Shown one piece after another: positions 1 through 9,528 of a DNA stretch of 64,000 nt (position 1 is its first letter; every line of letters begins with the position of its first letter). The notes beneath the pieces were generated by a model. It did no database searches. It had not been told where the DNA came from and saw only the letters and a program-made list of their open reading frames with translations. This DNA comes from Amycolatopsis suaedae. GTDB taxonomy: Bacteria > Actinomycetota > Actinomycetes > Mycobacteriales > Pseudonocardiaceae. The stretch is from contig NZ_SFCC01000001.1 in NCBI RefSeq assembly GCF_004214935.1, forward strand, positions 434,001 through 498,000, in the 5' to 3' direction. The position numbers and the translations under genes were made by a program.

Positions 1-690
1 GTCTCGGCACACGGCAGCCACCGGGTGGTGACCGAACGCTCCCGGGTCGGCATGCCCGAGGTCGGCATCGGGTTCGTGCCCGACGTCGGCGGCACCTTCC
101 TGCTGTCACGGGCACCCGGCCAGGCGGGCACGCACGTCGCGCTGACCGCGGCCCAGCTGTCCGGTCCCGACGCCATCCACTGCGGGCTCGCCGACCACTA
201 CGTGCCCAGCGACCGGGTGCCCGACCTGCTGGACGCGCTCTCGTCGCGGACACCGGACGCCGCACTGGAACTGGTCGCCGAACCCCCGCCGCCCAGCGGG
301 CTGGCCGCCGAGCGGTCCTGGATCGACGACTGCTACGCCGCGGACACCGTCGAGGACATCCTGGCCCGCCTGCGTGACGGCGGCGACGCCGCGGTCGGCG
401 CCGCGAAGGAACTGGAGACGAAGTCGCCCACCGCGTTGAAGGTGACGCTGCGCGCGTTGCGGCAGGCCGCGCGGCTGCCGGACCTGGAAGCCGCCCTGGT
501 CCAGGAGTACCGGATCTCGCACCGGGCCCTGCGCTCGGCCGAGTTCGTCGAGGGCATCCGGGCCCAGATCGTCGACAAGGACCGCTCGCCCCGGTGGTCG
601 CCACCGACGCTCGCGGAGGTCGGCGCGGAACTGGTCGACTCGTACTTCGCACCGCCCGCCGGCGGCGACCTGAGCGGGGTGACCCGGTGA
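1..690 (+). CDS. 3-hydroxyisobutyryl-CoA hydrolase, 5'-truncated by window edge
   Basis: The reading frame is open from the first base, so the N-terminus lies outside the window. The visible ~229 residues belong to the crotonase superfamily: an oxyanion-hole/active-site stretch [20 protein letters not shown] and a C-terminal block ([29 protein letters not shown]) typical of 3-hydroxyisobutyryl-CoA hydrolases rather than simple hydratases. The enzyme cleaves 3-hydroxyisobutyryl-CoA to 3-hydroxyisobutyrate in valine breakdown. The stop overlaps the GTG of mmsB by 4 nt, so the two are translationally coupled, and the next enzyme uses its product, which supports the call. Confidence 0.85.
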   Translation, partial: VSAHGSHRVVTERSRVGMPEVGIGFVPDVGGTFLLSRAPGQAGTHVALTAAQLSGPDAIHCGLADHYVPSDRVPDLLDALSSRTPDAALELVAEPPPPSGLAAERSWIDDCYAADTVEDILARLRDGGDAAVGAAKELETKSPTALKVTLRALRQAARLPDLEAALVQEYRISHRALRSAEFVEGIRAQIVDKDRSPRWSPPTLAEVGAELVDSYFAPPAGGDLSGVTR

Positions 691-1565
691 TCGCCTTCCT
701 CGGACTGGGCAACATGGGTGCCCCGATGGCCGCCAACCTGGTCAAGGCCGGGCTGCCGGTGACGGGCTACGACCCGGTGACCACGGCCCCGCCGGGGGTC
801 GTGACCGCCGCGAGCGCGGTGGAGGCGGTCAGGGGCGCCGACGTGGTCGTCACCATGCTGCCCAGCGGCAGCCACGTGCTCGACTGTTACCGGGAGATCG
901 TCCCGGAGACGACGCCCGGCACGCTGTTCGTGGACTGTTCGACGATCGACGTCGCCGACGCCCGCACCGCCGCCGGCCTGGCCACGAGCGCCGGGCACCT
1001 CGCCGTCGACGCGCCGGTGTCCGGCGGGGTCGTCGGAGCAGAGGCCGCGACACTCACGTTCATGGTCGGCGGTTCGGCGAAGGCCTTCGCGGCCGCCGAA
1101 CCGTACCTGTCGCAGCTGGGTGCCCGCAGTGTCCACTGTGGCGAGTCCGGTGCCGGGCAGGCCGCGAAGATCTGCAACAACATGATCCTGGGCGTGTCCA
1201 TGATCGCCGTGGCGGAGGCCTTCGTGCTGGGCGAGAAACTGGGCCTGAGCCATCAGGCCCTGTTCGACGTGGCGTCGACGGCGTCCGGGCAGTGCTGGGC
1301 ACTGACCACCAACTGCCCGGTGCCGGGGCCGGTCCCGTCGAGCCCGGCCAACCGCGACTACGCGGGCGGGTTCGCCGGCGGGCTGATGCTCAAGGATCTG
1401 CGCCTCGCCCAGGCGGCCGCCCGGTCCGAGGGCGTCTCCGCCCAGCTCGGCAGGCACGCCGCCGAGCTGTACGAGGAGTTCGTCGGCCACGACGGCCCGG
1501 GACGCGACTTCTCCGCCATCATCACCGCCGTCCGCGACGGCCTGCTCGACAAGGACACCGCATGA
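687..1565 (+). CDS. mmsB: 3-hydroxyisobutyrate dehydrogenase
   Basis: NAD-dependent oxidation of 3-hydroxyisobutyrate to methylmalonate semialdehyde, in the cytoplasm. The GTG start overlapping the upstream stop gives an N-terminus that runs straight into the Rossmann motif [10 protein letters not shown], as expected for this family. The substrate-binding signature [18 protein letters not shown] and the catalytic-lysine block [15 protein letters not shown] are visible; 292 residues is a normal family length. It is coupled on both sides (4-nt overlaps) to the hydrolase and to an enoyl-CoA hydratase, forming a valine/isobutyrate catabolic operon. Other beta-hydroxyacid dehydrogenases look similar, but the operon fits MmsB best. 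Confidence 0.9.
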   Translation: MIAFLGLGNMGAPMAANLVKAGLPVTGYDPVTTAPPGVVTAASAVEAVRGADVVVTMLPSGSHVLDCYREIVPETTPGTLFVDCSTIDVADARTAAGLATSAGHLAVDAPVSGGVVGAEAATLTFMVGGSAKAFAAAEPYLSQLGARSVHCGESGAGQAAKICNNMILGVSMIAVAEAFVLGEKLGLSHQALFDVASTASGQCWALTTNCPVPGPVPSSPANRDYAGGFAGGLMLKDLRLAQAAARSEGVSAQLGRHAAELYEEFVGHDGPGRDFSAIITAVRDGLLDKDTA

Positions 1566-2335
1566 CCGAGACCATCACCGTCGACCGCCCGAGGGAGCGC
1601 GTCGCGCTGATCACGCTGAACCGGCCCAAGGCGCTCAACGCGCTGAACCTGCGGGCGATGCGGGAGATCACCGGCGCCGCCGCCGAGCTGGACGGCGACC
1701 CGGAGATCGGCGCCATCGTGCTCACCGGCTCGCCGCGGGCGTTCGCCGCCGGCGCCGACATCAAGGAGATGGCGCCGCGCAGTTTCAGCGACGTCCACGC
1801 CGCCGACTGGTTCGCAGGCTGGGACGCGCTGTCCCGGGTCCGCAAGCCGCTGGTCGCGGCCGTCGCGGGCTACGCGCTCGGCGGCGGCTGCGAGCTTGCG
1901 ATGATGTGCGACCTGCTGATCGCGGCGGAAACCGCGAAGTTCGGCCAGCCGGAGATCACCCTGGGCGTCATCCCCGGCATGGGCGGATCCCAGCGGCTGA
2001 CCCGCGCGGTCGGCAAGGCCAAGGCAATGGACCTGTGCCTGACCGGGCGGACGATGGACGCGCAGGAGGCCGAGCGAGCGGGGCTGGTGTCGCGGATCGT
2101 GCCCGCGGACACGCTGCTGGACGAGGCGCTGGACGCCGCGGCGACGATCGCGGGCATGTCCGCGCCTGCCACGATGATGGCCAAGGAGGCGGTCAACCGC
2201 GCCTTCGAGACCGGCCTGTCCGACGGGCTGCTGTTCGAGCGGCGGGTGTTCCACTCGACGTTCGCCACCCACGACCAGAAGGAGGGCATGGCCGCGTTCA
2301 CCGAGAAACGCGAACCCCGGTTCCGGCACGCGTGA
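1562..2335 (+). CDS. enoyl-CoA hydratase
   Basis: Crotonase fold, 257 residues. The CoA-binding [11 protein letters not shown] segment, the oxyanion-hole glycines [13 protein letters not shown] and the active-site region [18 protein letters not shown] with the hydratase glutamate are all present. The ATG overlaps the mmsB stop by 4 nt, so it is the third gene of the operon. In this context it probably hydrates methacrylyl-CoA in valine degradation, although EchA-type enzymes commonly accept several short-chain substrates, so the exact substrate is an inference. Confidence 0.88.
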   Translation: MTETITVDRPRERVALITLNRPKALNALNLRAMREITGAAAELDGDPEIGAIVLTGSPRAFAAGADIKEMAPRSFSDVHAADWFAGWDALSRVRKPLVAAVAGYALGGGCELAMMCDLLIAAETAKFGQPEITLGVIPGMGGSQRLTRAVGKAKAMDLCLTGRTMDAQEAERAGLVSRIVPADTLLDEALDAAATIAGMSAPATMMAKEAVNRAFETGLSDGLLFERRVFHSTFATHDQKEGMAAFTEKREPRFRHA

Positions 2336-2415
2336 GCCAGCTCACCCGCTCTGGGGTTTTCCCGGTGCCCTCCGCCGCACAGTAGAGGCATACCAGGCAC
2401 CGAGGAGGTCCGACG

Positions 2416-2619
2416 ATGAGCACGCGCATCTACCTGTCCGGCGGCCCAGGCTACCTGTCGCTCGCACCGGTCGTGGACGTCGAACATCTCGCTGAGGAGA
2501 TCAAGCTGGCCTTCGGAGCCGGTTACGAGCACTTCGCCTACCACGGCCGGAGCAGGCGGATCGGTGCGGAGACCCTGCCCGAGTACACCTGGTGCGGCCG
2601 GACCAAGATCGCCGAGTGA
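2416..2619 (+). CDS. small DUF5988-like protein
   Basis: A 67-residue protein with a good ribosome-binding site (gaggagg, 6 nt before ATG). It begins with a glycine-rich LSGGPGYL segment, has a central GYEHFAYHG motif and ends YTWCGRTKIAE. I recognise this pattern as the DUF5988 group of small actinobacterial proteins, from memory only. No signal peptide, membrane segment or catalytic motif is seen. The function is unknown. It is a single-gene unit 80 bp after echA. Confidence 0.6.
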   Translation: MSTRIYLSGGPGYLSLAPVVDVEHLAEEIKLAFGAGYEHFAYHGRSRRIGAETLPEYTWCGRTKIAE

Positions 2620-2722
2620 CCGCCGCCGGCCGTGCCACCGGCCTGCCATCGCGGGGGCCGCGGATGTCCGCGCCGCGGCCGTCGCGGGCCCTATCCTCGC
2701 ACCGGAGTCGTGGGAGGATCAC

Positions 2723-3454
2723 ATGCGCAGGATCGCGTTGTCGCTCGTGCTGGTGTTGCTGGTGCTGTCCGCGCCGGCCGGAGCGGCGGGCGGTGGGACA
2801 CCGCCGCGCCCGCCCGCGCCGCCTGCGGCCGTCGCCTTCGACGGCAGGCCCACGGTCGGCGCGCTGCTGCTGTTCGGCGGGCTCGGCCCGCACTTCTGCA
2901 CCGCGACCGTCGTGGAGAGCCGGCAGCGCAACGTCCTGCTGACCGCGGCGCACTGCATGTACGAGAACGAGGTCGGCGCGCCGCGCCGGGACGTCGCGTT
3001 CGTGCCGCACTACCGCGACGGCCTGCGGCCACACGGAACCTGGCGGGTGCAGCGGGTCGTGGTGAGCCCGCGCTGGCCTGCCGACCCCGACCACGACGTC
3101 GCGTTCCTGGTGGTGGAACCGAAGGACGGCCGCCAGATCGCCGACGTCGTCGGTGCCAACCGGGTGGCGTTCGGCGACCGGCGGGAGCAGGTCGTCGACG
3201 TTCCCGGCTATCCGATGTGGACCCCGCGTCCGGTCACCTGCCGCAACTGGACGGTCGACTTCAGCCCCACGCAACGGGGTTTCGACTGCCGAGGCTACCT
3301 CGAGGGCACCAGCGGCGGCCCGTGGCTGACCGACCGGGGCGAGATCGTCGGCGTCGTCGGGGGTTTCCAGTACGGCGGTGACATGATCCTGCACAACTAC
3401 AGCCCGCGCTTCACCGAGCAGACGCGACGGCTGCTGGAACAGGCGGGCGGCTGA
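2723..3454 (+). CDS. secreted trypsin-like serine protease
   Basis: 243 residues. The ATG is chosen because gggagg lies 7 nt upstream and the first ~24 residues form a signal peptide (MRR.. then a leucine/valine-rich core ending APAGAAG). The mature part has the chymotrypsin-fold triad: His in LLTAAHC, Asp in DPDHDVAFL and Ser in EGTSGGPW. The protein is therefore an exported peptidase or peptidase-like protein of family S1. Earlier in-frame starts would bury the signal peptide and are rejected. The substrate is unknown and the neighbours give no clue. Confidence 0.85.
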   Translation: MRRIALSLVLVLLVLSAPAGAAGGGTPPRPPAPPAAVAFDGRPTVGALLLFGGLGPHFCTATVVESRQRNVLLTAAHCMYENEVGAPRRDVAFVPHYRDGLRPHGTWRVQRVVVSPRWPADPDHDVAFLVVEPKDGRQIADVVGANRVAFGDRREQVVDVPGYPMWTPRPVTCRNWTVDFSPTQRGFDCRGYLEGTSGGPWLTDRGEIVGVVGGFQYGGDMILHNYSPRFTEQTRRLLEQAGG

Positions 3455-3483
3455 CCGTCCCGCTCAGATGGCATCCTTGCCGG

Positions 3484-3990
3484 ATGGACGCGCTGATCCG
3501 GCGGGCGACGGTCGGCGACGCGGCCGGGATCGCCGGGGTGACCGTGCGTGGCTGGCAAGCGGGCTACGCGGGCTTGCTGCCGGACGCGTTCCTCGGCTCG
3601 ATGTCGGTCGCCGACCGCGCCGATGCCTGGACCGAGGCGCTACGCGCGCCGGACCCGCGGTCGGCGACGCTGGTGGCCGACTTGGCTGGTGCGGTGGCGG
3701 GTTTCGCCCACACCGGCACCGATGGCACCCGCGGCGAGTTGCGCGCCCTCTACGTAGAGCCGGACCGCTGGCGCACCGGCCTCGGCCGCGCACTGCACGA
3801 CGCCGCGCTGGACGCCATGCGCGGCAAGGGTTTCGACGTGGCAACGCTGTGGGTTCTGGACACCAACATCCGGGGCAGGCAGTTCTACGCCCGGCTGGGC
3901 TGGACACCCGACGGCGGGCAGCGAGCGGAGCCGATGGGCGAGATCGTGCTGCACGTGGTCCGCTACACCAGGCCGCTCACGGATCGGTGA
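3484..3990 (+). CDS. GNAT family N-acetyltransferase
   Basis: 168 residues with the GNAT core: beta4 GELRALYVEPDRWRTGLGRALHDAAL contains the acetyl-CoA pyrophosphate-binding R/Q-x-x-G-x-G/A-type loop, and the C-terminal motif NIRGRQFYARLGW is the usual motif B end. It transfers an acetyl group from acetyl-CoA to an unidentified amine. It is preceded by a short 29-bp gap from the protease gene and overlaps the convergent polymerase gene by 14 bp at the 3' end. Confidence 0.85.
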   Translation: MDALIRRATVGDAAGIAGVTVRGWQAGYAGLLPDAFLGSMSVADRADAWTEALRAPDPRSATLVADLAGAVAGFAHTGTDGTRGELRALYVEPDRWRTGLGRALHDAALDAMRGKGFDVATLWVLDTNIRGRQFYARLGWTPDGGQRAEPMGEIVLHVVRYTRPLTDR

Positions 3991-5044
3991 ACACGACCCG
4001 GACGCCGATCAGCCGGACCGGCCGGTCGACGGCGAAGCGGCCGAGGACGTCCAGCGCCGCCCGTTCGACGGTGCCCGCGTCGGTGGTCGGCCCGGGCAGC
4101 GTGCGGCTGCGGGTCTTGGTGAAATACGGCGCGAACCGCAGCGTCACCTCCACCCGCGCCACCGTCCGCCCGGCGGCCGCGGCCTCCGTGGCACGTTCGC
4201 GGGCCAGCGCGCGGACCTGCGCGGCGACCTCGGCGGGGTCGGTCAGGTCGGCGGGAAAGGTCCGCTCGCTGCCGCGGGACTTGGCGACGCGGGGCTCGGT
4301 GACGAGGGCCGTGCCGCCGTGGCCGTGGCCGAGACCGAGGTAGTGCGGTCCCATGTTGGGGCCGAACCGGGTGGTCAGCACGGCGGGGTCGGCCGCGGCG
4401 AGGTCGTCGACGGTCTCGATGCCGAGCGCGGCGAGGTTGTCGGCCATCCGGGGGCCGATGCCCCACAGCGCGGTGACCGGCCGCCCGCCCATGACCTGCC
4501 ACCAGTTGGTCTCGGTGAGCAGGAAGACGCCGTCGCCCTGCTTGGCGAAACCGGTCGCCAGCTTGGCGCGGTGCTTGTTGTCGCCGATCCCGACGGCGCA
4601 GGTCAGCCCGGTGCGGGCGGGCACCGCCGCGCGGACCTCGGCGGCCCTGCGCGCGGGGTCCGCGCCGACGCCGAGGAACGCCTCGTCCCAGCCGATGACC
4701 TCCACCGGGCCGAACGTCCGCAGCGTGTCCATCACCCGTGCCGACGCCGCCTCGCAGGCGGCGTGGTCGGTTTCCAGGAACACCGCGTCCGGGCAGAGCC
4801 GCGCCGCCGTGCGCAGCGGCATGCCGGAGCGGACCCCGTGCGCGCGTGCCTCGTAGGAGGCGGTGGCCACCACGACCCGCCGCCGCGTCGGATCGGCCGA
4901 GCCGCCAACCACGACGGGGCGGCCCCGCAGCTCGGGGCGGCGCAGGATCTCCACCGCGGCGACGAACTGGTCGAGGTCGACGTGCAGGATCCAGGACTCA
5001 GCAGGCTCTCCCACCAGCAGGGATCCTACCGCCGGACGCCTCAC
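3977..5044 (-). CDS. dinB: DinB2-type Y-family DNA polymerase (Pol IV)
   Basis: Translesion DNA polymerase, 355 residues. The palm catalytic residues are in HVDLDQFVAAVE (D23, D25) and GWDEAFLGV. The fingers/palm PLRTAARLCPDAVFLETD, the HhH thumb (VTALWGIGPRMADNLAALGI) and a short little-finger domain follow. The sequence resembles mycobacterial DinB2, which also reads HVDLDQF and GWDEA, from memory. Residue 28, at the steric-gate position usually held by Phe or Tyr, is valine here. The GTG start overlaps the upstream MFS gene by 47 nt; a second GTG ten codons in would cut the overlap to 17 nt and is equally possible. Confidence 0.88.
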   Translation of the reverse strand: MRRPAVGSLLVGEPAESWILHVDLDQFVAAVEILRRPELRGRPVVVGGSADPTRRRVVVATASYEARAHGVRSGMPLRTAARLCPDAVFLETDHAACEAASARVMDTLRTFGPVEVIGWDEAFLGVGADPARRAAEVRAAVPARTGLTCAVGIGDNKHRAKLATGFAKQGDGVFLLTETNWWQVMGGRPVTALWGIGPRMADNLAALGIETVDDLAAADPAVLTTRFGPNMGPHYLGLGHGHGGTALVTEPRVAKSRGSERTFPADLTDPAEVAAQVRALARERATEAAAAGRTVARVEVTLRFAPYFTKTRSRTLPGPTTDAGTVERAALDVLGRFAVDRPVRLIGVRVVFTDP

Positions 5045-6215
5045 CTGCCCGCCGGACCGCGTACGGGCCAGCGACGGCGACGGCCAGCGCGAGCACCGCG
5101 GGCACGAACATCGCCGTGCCCAGCGACGTCAGGTCCGCCAGCGGGCCGATCACCGCCGGGCCGCCGAGCTGGCCCGCGTAGGCCATGGTGGTCACCCAGG
5201 ACAGGGCGCGGCCGACGACGGCGCCGCCGGAGCCGACCGCGCTGAAGATCGCCGGGACGACTGTCGCGAGACCGGTCGCCACCACCGTCCAGCCGGCGAA
5301 GCCGCAGAGCAGGTTCCCGGCGGGCAGCCACGGCGCGGCCACGACGAGCGCGAATCCGGCGACCGCGATCCACCCGGCCAGCCGCATGGCGGTCACCGGG
5401 CCGGTCCGCGCACGCACCCGGTCGGCGGTGAGCCGGGTGACGGTCAGCGCGACGCTGAAGACGGTGTAGGCGAGCGACGCCGTCGCGGGACCGGCACCGA
5501 GTGCCTCGCCGGTGTACAGCGCGGCCCAGTTGAAGCCCGCCCCCTCGCTGATCATCCCGCACATGCCGACCGCGCCCAGCAGCAGGATCACCGGGGCAGG
5601 CGGCCCGGTGCCGGTCCGGACGGCCTGCCCGGCCGCCGGTTCCGCCGGGATGTGGGGGAGCAGGGCCGGTCCGGGCAGGAGGAAGAGCAGGGCAGCGGTC
5701 AGGCTCCCGCCGATCATCAGCGCGGACCCCGGTATCTCCAGGTGCAGCCCGGCCGTGACGGTCAGCCCGCCGCCGACCGAGCCGAGGCTCCAGAACCCGT
5801 GGAAGGTGGACATGATCGGCCTGCCGTAGCGGGCCTCCACTTCCACCGCGTGTGCGTTCATCGCGACGTCGAGGCCGCCCAGTCCCGCGCCGAGCAGCAC
5901 GGCGGCGGCCAGCAGGACGGGAAAGCTCGGGGCCAGCGCCGGTCCGAACAGGGCGAGCGCGGCGGCCGGGGCGACGATGCGGACCACGCGGCGGCTCGAC
6001 CAGCGGTCACACCAGCGGCCGGCCAGCGGCATGAACGCCATCGCGCCGAGGGCGACGGCGAGCAGCACGAAGCCGATCCTGGTCTCGCCGAGCCGCAGGC
6101 GTGCGTTGATACCGGGCAGCGACGCGCTCCAGAACGCGCAGATCAGCCCGCAGAGCCAGAACAAGCCCAGCACTGCCAGCCTCGCGCGCCGGACGGCTGC
6201 GGGTGGACGCGGCAC
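4998..6215 (-). CDS. MFS transporter
   Basis: About 405 residues with roughly twelve hydrophobic segments, starting LAVLGLFWLCGLICAFW. The loop 2-3 basic motif appears as AGRWCDRWSSRRVV. It resembles the YbjJ/fucose-permease-like branch of major facilitator transporters with the signature SASLPGINARLRL. The substrate is unknown. The GTG start was chosen because hydrophobic helix 1 follows 12 residues later; an ATG at 6317 would add a polar extension that runs into the operator region. It is transcribed divergently from the das-like transporter operon, so it may share the operators between them. Confidence 0.8.
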   Translation of the reverse strand: MPRPPAAVRRARLAVLGLFWLCGLICAFWSASLPGINARLRLGETRIGFVLLAVALGAMAFMPLAGRWCDRWSSRRVVRIVAPAAALALFGPALAPSFPVLLAAAVLLGAGLGGLDVAMNAHAVEVEARYGRPIMSTFHGFWSLGSVGGGLTVTAGLHLEIPGSALMIGGSLTAALLFLLPGPALLPHIPAEPAAGQAVRTGTGPPAPVILLLGAVGMCGMISEGAGFNWAALYTGEALGAGPATASLAYTVFSVALTVTRLTADRVRARTGPVTAMRLAGWIAVAGFALVVAAPWLPAGNLLCGFAGWTVVATGLATVVPAIFSAVGSGGAVVGRALSWVTTMAYAGQLGGPAVIGPLADLTSLGTAMFVPAVLALAVAVAGPYAVRRAGEASGGRIPAGGRAC

Positions 6216-6323
6216 GATGTGACAACCCCAGTGACGTCGATCGATCTTCGGCCGGGAGCTTTCCAGGTTGCCCGCTACCGCGAAAGTGGTTTGCCGAGCT
6301 TCCGGATCTCTTGACATTGGAAA

Positions 6324-6338
6324 GGGTCCAGACCACCC
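6324..6338. promoter_or_regulatory. dre-like (DasR-type) operator, copy 1
   Basis: Read on the minus strand this gives TGGTCTGGACC, 10 of 12 positions of the core TGGTCTAGACCA of the Streptomyces DasR responsive element. It lies in the intergenic region between the MFS gene and the sugar-binding-protein gene. Confidence 0.5.
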
Positions 6339-6342
6339 TGTG

Positions 6343-6370
6343 ACCAATTAGTCATTGGTCTACACCAGTT
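6343..6370. promoter_or_regulatory. dre-like operator copy 2, overlapping a second inverted repeat
   Basis: ATTGGTCTACACCAGT (6354-6369) matches the DasR consensus ACTGGTCTAGACCACT at about 13 of 16 positions. A perfect 6-bp inverted repeat, ACCAAT-TAGTC-ATTGGT (6343-6359), overlaps its left half. The position, 42-69 bp before the ABC transporter operon, suits a GntR-family repressor site. Confidence 0.6.
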
Positions 6371-6411
6371 AGACAAGTCGCCGGCAGTGGTCCGGGCGAG
6401 GAGGGTGGACA

Positions 6412-7695
6412 GTGAAAGGCTGGATGAGGGCGGCGGTGGGGGTCGCCGCCGCGGCGACGCTCGTCGCGGGCTGTGCCGGTTCCGGAGGCGACGCGAGCAG
6501 TCAGCCCGAGGGCGGCAGCAAGACGCTGACCGTGTGGCTGATGAACGGGTCGCTGCCCGACGCGCTGGCGACCGAGCTGCACACCGAGTTCGAGAAGGCC
6601 CACGGGGTCAAGATCAACTACGAGGTCCAGCAGTGGACCGGTATCCAGGAGAAGCTGACCACCGCGCTGGCCGGTGACAGCCCGCCGGACGTGATCGAGC
6701 TGGGCAACACGCAGACGCCGCAGTTCGCGTCGCAGGGTGTGCTGGCCGACCTGTCCGGCTCGGCGAACGACCTGCGTTCGGCCGAGTGGCTCGGCGGGCT
6801 CAAGGAGTCCGGTGCCTACGAGGGCAAGCAGTACGCGCTGCCCTTCTACGCGGCCAACCGCGAGGTGATCTACCGCAAGGACATGTTCGAGCAGGCCGGG
6901 ATCACCGCCGTGCCGAAGTCGCGTCAGGAGTGGCTGGACGCGATCACCAAGCTGGAGGCCAAGTTCGGCAGCGACCCGGAGTTCCAGTCGCTCTACCTGC
7001 CCGGCCAGAACTGGTACACCTACCTGTCGTTCCTCTGGGACGAGGGCGGTGACATCGCCACCCCCGCGGGCAACGGCTTCCAGGGTGCCGTCGACTCGCC
7101 GCAGAGCAAGGCCGCCATCGAGTTCTACAAGAAGCTGGTCGAGACCTCCGGCACGACCGCGCCGAAGGACGCCGACGAGCAGAAGCCCGAGCAGGCGGGC
7201 GTCTACGCCCAGAACAAGGTGGCCATGTTCGTCGGCCTGCCGTGGGAGGTCGCCACGGCGGCCAAGAGCAACGCCGAGATCAAGGGCAAGACCGGCGCGT
7301 TCCCGATCCCGTCGAAGAACGCGGGGCAGAACGCCCCGGTGTTCCTCGGTGGCTCGAACCTGGCCATCCCCGCCACCGGCAAGAACCAGAACCTGTCGCT
7401 GGAGTACCTGAAGCTGATCAGCAGCGCCAAGTACCAGGGCAAGCTCGCCGAGGCCGGCATGGTGCCGGGCACGTCGAAGGACACCGCCGCGCTGGAGAAG
7501 GACCCGATCAGCAAGGCGATGGCCGAGGCGTCCAAGAACGGCAGGGCGGTGCCGGCGAGCCCGAAGTGGGCGGCCATCGAGACCGGTCAGAACCCGCTCA
7601 AGGACATGCTGACCGCGGTGCTGACCGGCGCGAAGAGCATCGACGCCGCGACGGCCGACGCCAGCAAGGCGCTGACCACGGCGCTGTCCGGCTGA
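6412..7695 (+). CDS. extracellular sugar-binding lipoprotein (DasA/NgcE-like)
   Basis: 427 residues. A signal peptide ends in the lipobox LVAGC, so the protein is anchored outside the membrane. The mature part begins with LTVWLMNGS and has the SPPDVIELGNTQTPQF segment, close in pattern to chitobiose-binding DasA (memory of LTVW..DVVEMGNTE). It binds the sugar ligand for the two permeases immediately downstream. No ATPase gene is in the operon, so a shared MsiK-type ATPase encoded elsewhere is expected. The dre-like operators and the following GH3 N-acetylhexosaminidase point to chitin-derived or murein-derived amino sugars; this ligand is an inference. Confidence 0.85.
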   Translation: MKGWMRAAVGVAAAATLVAGCAGSGGDASSQPEGGSKTLTVWLMNGSLPDALATELHTEFEKAHGVKINYEVQQWTGIQEKLTTALAGDSPPDVIELGNTQTPQFASQGVLADLSGSANDLRSAEWLGGLKESGAYEGKQYALPFYAANREVIYRKDMFEQAGITAVPKSRQEWLDAITKLEAKFGSDPEFQSLYLPGQNWYTYLSFLWDEGGDIATPAGNGFQGAVDSPQSKAAIEFYKKLVETSGTTAPKDADEQKPEQAGVYAQNKVAMFVGLPWEVATAAKSNAEIKGKTGAFPIPSKNAGQNAPVFLGGSNLAIPATGKNQNLSLEYLKLISSAKYQGKLAEAGMVPGTSKDTAALEKDPISKAMAEASKNGRAVPASPKWAAIETGQNPLKDMLTAVLTGAKSIDAATADASKALTTALSG

Positions 7696-7714
7696 CCGGG
7701 ACGCCGCGCCACAG

Positions 7715-8698
7715 ATGACGACAAGCATTCCCACGACGGTGCCGGCGGACTCCCCGCCGGCACCGTCCGGCGCATCGTCGCGCCGCACGCCGGGCAGGCG
7801 CCGCCCCACCCGCGAGCGCCTGCTCCCGTATCTGCTGCTCGCACCCGCCGTGGTCGCGCTGCTGGGCCTGCTCGGCTGGCCCGCGCTGCAGGTCATCGGC
7901 ATCAGCTTCCGCAAGCTCGACCTCGGCGAGGTCGTCCGGGGTGACGTGGTGTGGGTCGGCCTTGCCAACTACGCCGAGATCTTCGCCGACCCCGAGTTCT
8001 GGGCGATCACCCTGCGGACGCTGGTGTTCACCGCGTCGCTGGTGGCCGCGACCGTCGCGGCCGGGCTGCTGCTCGCGCTGCTGATGCGCCACGTCCCGAC
8101 GTGGGTGCGGATCACCCTGCAGGTCAGCCTGGTCCTGGCCTGGGCGATGCCGTTCATCGCGTCCACCACGGTGTTCCAGTGGATCTTCGACCAGCAGTAC
8201 GGGATCCTGAACAAGACGCTGGTGGCGATCGGCTTCGACTCGTTCGCCGGGCACTCCTGGTTCTCCAGTGGTGCCAGCACGCTGACCGTGATCGGCCTGC
8301 TCATCGTGTGGCAGGCGGTGCCGTTCGTGGCGTTCACGCTCTACGCGGGCCTGCTCGGCGTGTCCAAGGACCTCTACGAGGCCGCCAGCATCGACGGCGC
8401 TTCGGCGCTGCAGTCGTTCCGCTCGGTGAGCTGGCCCGCGCTGCGCCCGGTGTTCACGCTGACGATCTTCCTGTCGGTGCTGTGGGACTTCAAGGTGTTC
8501 ACGCAGGTGTGGGCCGTCCGCGAGGGCGGGCCCGACGGGGAGAGCACCACGCTGCCGGTCCTGTTGTACCTCAAGGGCATCGCGAGCAGCCACTTCGGCG
8601 TGGCCTCGGCGGTGGCGACCCTGATGATCCTGCTGCTGGTGCTGATCACCGCGCGGTACCTGCAGCTGCTGCTGCGCACGAGGGAAGGGCAGGACTGA
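7715..8698 (+). CDS. sugar ABC transporter permease (DasB-like)
   Basis: 327 residues, about six transmembrane segments after a 40-residue proline/arginine-rich cytoplasmic N-terminus. The EAA loop that contacts the ATPase is DLYEAASIDGASALQSFRSV. It belongs to the MalF/UgpA-type binding-protein-dependent permeases. It lies 19 bp after the binding-protein gene and overlaps the next permease by 1 nt (TGATG). Confidence 0.88.
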   Translation: MTTSIPTTVPADSPPAPSGASSRRTPGRRRPTRERLLPYLLLAPAVVALLGLLGWPALQVIGISFRKLDLGEVVRGDVVWVGLANYAEIFADPEFWAITLRTLVFTASLVAATVAAGLLLALLMRHVPTWVRITLQVSLVLAWAMPFIASTTVFQWIFDQQYGILNKTLVAIGFDSFAGHSWFSSGASTLTVIGLLIVWQAVPFVAFTLYAGLLGVSKDLYEAASIDGASALQSFRSVSWPALRPVFTLTIFLSVLWDFKVFTQVWAVREGGPDGESTTLPVLLYLKGIASSHFGVASAVATLMILLLVLITARYLQLLLRTREGQD

Positions 8699-9525
8699 TG
8701 CGCATCGCCCCACGGAAGGTCCTGCTCAGCGCCCTCGCGCTGGTGGTGGCGGCGTTCTTCCTGTTCCCGACCTACTGGATGATCACCAGCGCGCTCAAGC
8801 CGAGAGCCGACGTGCTGTCCCCGGCCTACGACCTGATCCCGCTGGCGCTGACGCTGGACAACTTCGTCACGGCGTTCAGCAAGCCCGGGTTCGGCACGTA
8901 CCTGACCAACAGCCTGATCGTCACGCTGGGGGCGGTGGCGTGCTCGCTGGTCGCCGGCCTGCTGGCCGCGGTGCCGCTGGCGCGGCTGAAGTTCCGCGGC
9001 CGCAAGGGGTTCGTGCTGCTGGTGCTGATCGCGCAGCTGGCGCCGCTGGAGGCGCTGTTCATCCCGATGTACCTGCTGATGAAGGACGTCGGGCTGCTGA
9101 ACACGCTGCCGTCGCTGCTGCTGGTGTACTTCGCGACGACGCTGCCGTTCACCGTGTGGACGCTGCGGGGGTTCGTCAACGGCATCCCGGTCGAGCTGGA
9201 GGAGGCCGCGATGGTCGACGGCTGCGGCCGCTGGGGCGCCTTCCGCAGGGTGACCCTGCCGCTGCTGGGGCCGGGCCTGGTCGCCACCTCGGTGTTCGCG
9301 TTCATCACCGCGTGGAACGAGTTCCTCTACGCGTTCGTGTTCATGCGCGACTCGTCGAAGTACACCCTGCCGGTGTGGCTGGAGTCGTTCCAGACCGCGT
9401 TCGGGACCGACTGGAGCGCCGCGATGGCCGGCGCGGTGGTCTACTCCGTTCCCGCGCTGGTGTTCTTCCTGCTCGTGCAGCGCAAGCTGGTCGCCGGCGG
9501 CACGGCCGGCGCCGTGAAGGGATAG
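8698..9525 (+). CDS. carbohydrate ABC transporter permease (DasC-like)
   Basis: 275 residues, MalG-type permease. The start is the ATG sharing one base with the dasB-like stop; the protein then enters a hydrophobic segment LALVVAAFFLFPTYWM. The EAA loop reads VELEEAAMVDGCGRWGAFRR. It pairs with the preceding permease to form the membrane channel of the amino-sugar importer. Confidence 0.88.
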   Translation: MRIAPRKVLLSALALVVAAFFLFPTYWMITSALKPRADVLSPAYDLIPLALTLDNFVTAFSKPGFGTYLTNSLIVTLGAVACSLVAGLLAAVPLARLKFRGRKGFVLLVLIAQLAPLEALFIPMYLLMKDVGLLNTLPSLLLVYFATTLPFTVWTLRGFVNGIPVELEEAAMVDGCGRWGAFRRVTLPLLGPGLVATSVFAFITAWNEFLYAFVFMRDSSKYTLPVWLESFQTAFGTDWSAAMAGAVVYSVPALVFFLLVQRKLVAGGTAGAVKG

Positions 9526-9528
9526 TCC

